Assembly: GCA_902786015.1 (NCBI GenBank)
Contig: CADAAU010000012.1
Location: 1 to 64,000, forward strand
Reading direction: 5' to 3'
DNA from: an uncultured Coriobacteriaceae bacterium
GTDB lineage: Bacteria; Actinomycetota; Coriobacteriia; Coriobacteriales; Atopobiaceae
DNA: 64,000 nt
Below are positions 62,149 to 64,000 of the stretch, piece by piece. A program made the position numbers and the translations under genes. Position 1 is the stretch's first letter, and the number at the start of each line of letters is the position of its first letter. The notes beneath the pieces were generated by a model that saw only the letters and a list, made by a program, of their open reading frames with translations, did no database searches and was not told the origin of the DNA.

Positions 62149-63012
62149 CTACTTCTTGCCAAGCGAGAGGTACGGTTGGATCTCGGGATACTTCTCGCCG
62201 AGCTTGGCGAAGGTTCCGTCAGCGACCAGTGCGTCAAGAGCCTCGTTTACCTTCTTGCAAAGGACGTCATCACCCTTGCGGAAGCCAATGCCATACTGCT
62301 CGTTGCCAAGCTTCTCTTCCAGGTAGCCGTAATCTTTGTCATCCTTGATCAGATGATCGCCCGTGGTTATGTCGATGGCGATTGCATCGATGGATCCGGC
62401 CTTAAGCTCCGTAAACGCCGTAGTATAGTCGGGGAACACCTGAAGGTTGCCGAACTTGCTTGCCAGCTCCTTCTGTTCGCCCTCCGTAAGCATGGTGTAT
62501 GCGGAGGTGTCGGTCTGGACGCCGACGTTCTTTCCCGCAAGGTCGTCAAGCTTCTTGATGTCGGAGTTCTTCTTTACCATGATCATCTGCTCGTTGTCGG
62601 AATACGGCATGCTCCAAAGGTAGTTATCCTCACGACCATTGATGGTGAATCCAGACCAGATGCAGTCGCAGCTACCGGCGTTGAGCTCCATGTCCTTTGC
62701 GTCCCAGTTGAACGGTACAGGCTCGTACTTCCAGCCGTAGTAGTCACAGACAGCCTGAGCTAGCTCTACGTCAAAACCACCCGTCTCGCCATTGTCATTG
62801 CGGTATGCATAAGGTGGAAACTCCTGATCGAACCCATGCTTAAACACGAAGTCCTTCCCAAGGTCCTCCTCAGTGTAAGCAGCAATCTTTCCAGTCGACG
62901 TATCCTCTGTGGTGGACTTCGTCTCGGTCGTGGTAGAGGCTCCACCCCCGCAACCGACCAGAACGATCGCAGCCATGGCAATCGCCAAAACAGATGCAAC
63001 AATCTTCTTCAT
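62149..63012 (-). CDS. Amino-acid-binding lipoprotein (ABC transporter, family 3)
   Basis: 287 residues. Lipobox LVGCGGG after a short signal, then the type-2 periplasmic-binding fold: FPPYAYRNDNGETGGFDVELAQAV, DCIWSGFTINGRE, LAGKNVGVQTDTSAY, GSIDAIAID, and IGFRKGDD. The ligand-binding Arg and Asp positions look usual, but the amino acid cannot be read from the sequence. ATG 63012 is followed by MKKIVAS; upstream GGAGAG gives the site. It is the first gene of a four-gene unit with permease, ATPase and racemase. Confidence 0.93.
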   Translation of the reverse strand: MKKIVASVLAIAMAAIVLVGCGGGASTTTETKSTTEDTSTGKIAAYTEEDLGKDFVFKHGFDQEFPPYAYRNDNGETGGFDVELAQAVCDYYGWKYEPVPFNWDAKDMELNAGSCDCIWSGFTINGREDNYLWSMPYSDNEQMIMVKKNSDIKKLDDLAGKNVGVQTDTSAYTMLTEGEQKELASKFGNLQVFPDYTTAFTELKAGSIDAIAIDITTGDHLIKDDKDYGYLEEKLGNEQYGIGFRKGDDVLCKKVNEALDALVADGTFAKLGEKYPEIQPYLSLGKK

Positions 63013-63109
63013 GCTTTAGAACACTCTCCTGTATAGTCGCCTAAAGTACGGGTTGCAGTCTATCACGGTAGAGTGTTTGCATAGGCAAAGGGTACAAAGT
63101 GGTAACACA

Positions 63110-63138
63110 AAGGGGCACGCCTTTATGACGTGCCCCTT
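63110..63138 (-). terminator. Terminator of ptsI
   Basis: 10-base arms AAGGGGCACG / CGTGCCCCTT with a 9-base loop, 21 bases after the ptsI stop on the minus strand, followed there by TTTGTGTT. Confidence 0.75.
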
Positions 63139-63159
63139 CTCGCTTGTTGCTAAGTATGC

Positions 63160-64000
63160 TTAGCGTGCAGCGGCCTGAAGAGCAGCGCGTACCTCAGCGG
63201 AGGTCTTGAGCTTCATGATCTTCTCGACCAGCGCGTCGGCCTCTTCGATCGTCCAGCGAGAGACGGTGCGACGGGTGCGCAGAATCGACGGCGCGGACAC
63301 CGAGAACTCGGTGAGGCCGAAGGAAAGCAGCACGGGAACCATCAGAGGATCGGCAGCAGCCTCGCCGCACATACCAACCATGATGCCAGCCTTTACACCC
63401 TCGCCGATGATACGCTGCAGGGAGCGCAGAACGGCAGGCTGATACGGATTGTAGAGATAAGCGACCTTGTCCTGACCACGGTCAGCGCACATCGTGTAGC
63501 CGATGAGGTCGTTGGTGCCGATGGAGAAGAAGTCGCACTCGGCAGCGAGTACGTCCGCGATGAGCGATGCAGCAGGCGTCTCGACCATGGTGCCGATCTC
63601 GATATCGGGGTTGTACTTGATGCCCTCAGCGTCAAGTTCCTTCTTGCACTCCTCGACCAACGCCTTGACCTGACGAATCTCGTCAATGCAGGTCACCAGC
63701 GGGACCATGATCTTTACGTCACCGTGAGCGGAGGCACGCAGGAGAGCACGCAGCTGTACCTTGTACTCCTCTGGGTGATCGAGGCAGTAGCGGATGGCAC
63801 GATAGCCAAGGAACGGGTTCTCTTCCTTGGGAAGATCCATGTACGGAATCTCCTTGTCGCCGCCCACGTCGAGCGTACGGATGATGACCGGCTGATCCTT
63901 CATGATGAGGGCGACCTTCTGATAAGCCGCGAACTGATCCTCTTCCTTTGGAAGTTCCTGGCTATCCATGAACAGGAACTCAGAGCGGAACAGGCCAACG
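63160..64000 (-). CDS. ptsI: PTS enzyme I, C-terminal part (5' end outside window)
   Basis: The last about 280 residues of phosphoenolpyruvate-protein phosphotransferase. IIRTLDVGGDKEIPY, ENPFLGYRAIRYCL, the PEP-binding ETPAASLIADVLA, the signature DFFSIGTNDLIGYTMCADR and the active-site Cys of GMCGEAAADP are present. Enzyme I passes phosphate from PEP to HPr to start sugar uptake. The N-terminal His domain and start lie beyond the right edge. A normal termination hairpin follows the gene. Confidence 0.95.
   Translation of the reverse strand, partial: VGLFRSEFLFMDSQELPKEEDQFAAYQKVALIMKDQPVIIRTLDVGGDKEIPYMDLPKEENPFLGYRAIRYCLDHPEEYKVQLRALLRASAHGDVKIMVPLVTCIDEIRQVKALVEECKKELDAEGIKYNPDIEIGTMVETPAASLIADVLAAECDFFSIGTNDLIGYTMCADRGQDKVAYLYNPYQPAVLRSLQRIIGEGVKAGIMVGMCGEAAADPLMVPVLLSFGLTEFSVSAPSILRTRRTVSRWTIEEADALVEKIMKLKTSAEVRAALQAAAR

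Overview
The window looks like chromosomal DNA from a moderately GC-rich Gram-positive actinobacterium, most likely class Coriobacteriia (inference, no database search). The reasons are FHA-domain proteins grouped with a Ser/Thr kinase and a PP2C phosphatase, very long FtsX-type ABC permeases with coiled coils, LPXTG-like and ChW-repeat surface proteins, an actinobacterial-type glutamate-cysteine ligase, and lactate/fumarate/malate metabolism without respiratory genes. Ribosome binding sites are strong and ATG and GTG starts are both common.

Layout. 1-4.6 kb: a cut-off ChW-repeat surface protein, an AlgJ/AlgX-like SGNH protein with an MBOAT O-acyltransferase, and a lipoprotein. 4.8-10.2 kb: an FtsX permease and its ATPase, then a DUF3662-FHA protein. 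10.3-12.9 kb: convergent fumarase and malic enzyme. 13.1-20.4 kb: one tightly packed minus-strand block of three FHA proteins (one with DUF3825), a Ser/Thr kinase with leucine-rich repeats, a PP2C phosphatase, a Y-family DNA polymerase and a 46-residue partner. 20.6-29.7 kb: an ABC ATPase-permease fusion, an OatA-like acyltransferase, an L-lactate permease and a Thr/Gly-rich lipoprotein. 29.8-37.1 kb: acylphosphatase, a zinc-ribbon protein, larC and larB (nickel-pincer cofactor), a peptidoglycan hydrolase, and pilO, pilN, pilM and a prepilin peptidase. 37.4-44.1 kb: a diguanylate cyclase, an NYN-LOTUS protein, a small membrane protein and a 1200-residue surface protein. 44.3-51.7 kb: gltX, a flippase-like protein, gshA, a DUF4012-like protein, tRNA-Pro, a lipid kinase, a membrane protein and tRNA-Glu. 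51.8-56.8 kb: an NHLM-type export cluster of two ABC proteins and a short HlyD-like protein. 57.0-64.0 kb: mtnN, tRNA-Gly, an AEC transporter with a HUMPS-family enzyme, an amino-acid ABC transporter coupled to a DapF-like racemase, and the C-terminal part of ptsI.

The points most worth a second look are: an NHLM-type peptidase-containing exporter in which all three catalytic positions of the C39 domain are replaced; the phospho-signalling block that runs directly into a translesion polymerase; a racemase translationally coupled to an amino-acid importer; a surface lipase-like protein with Cys at the nucleophile elbow; and a family of about 70-150 bp palindromic elements with terminal inverted repeats, seven copies in 64 kb, five of them placed just behind stop codons of minus-strand genes.
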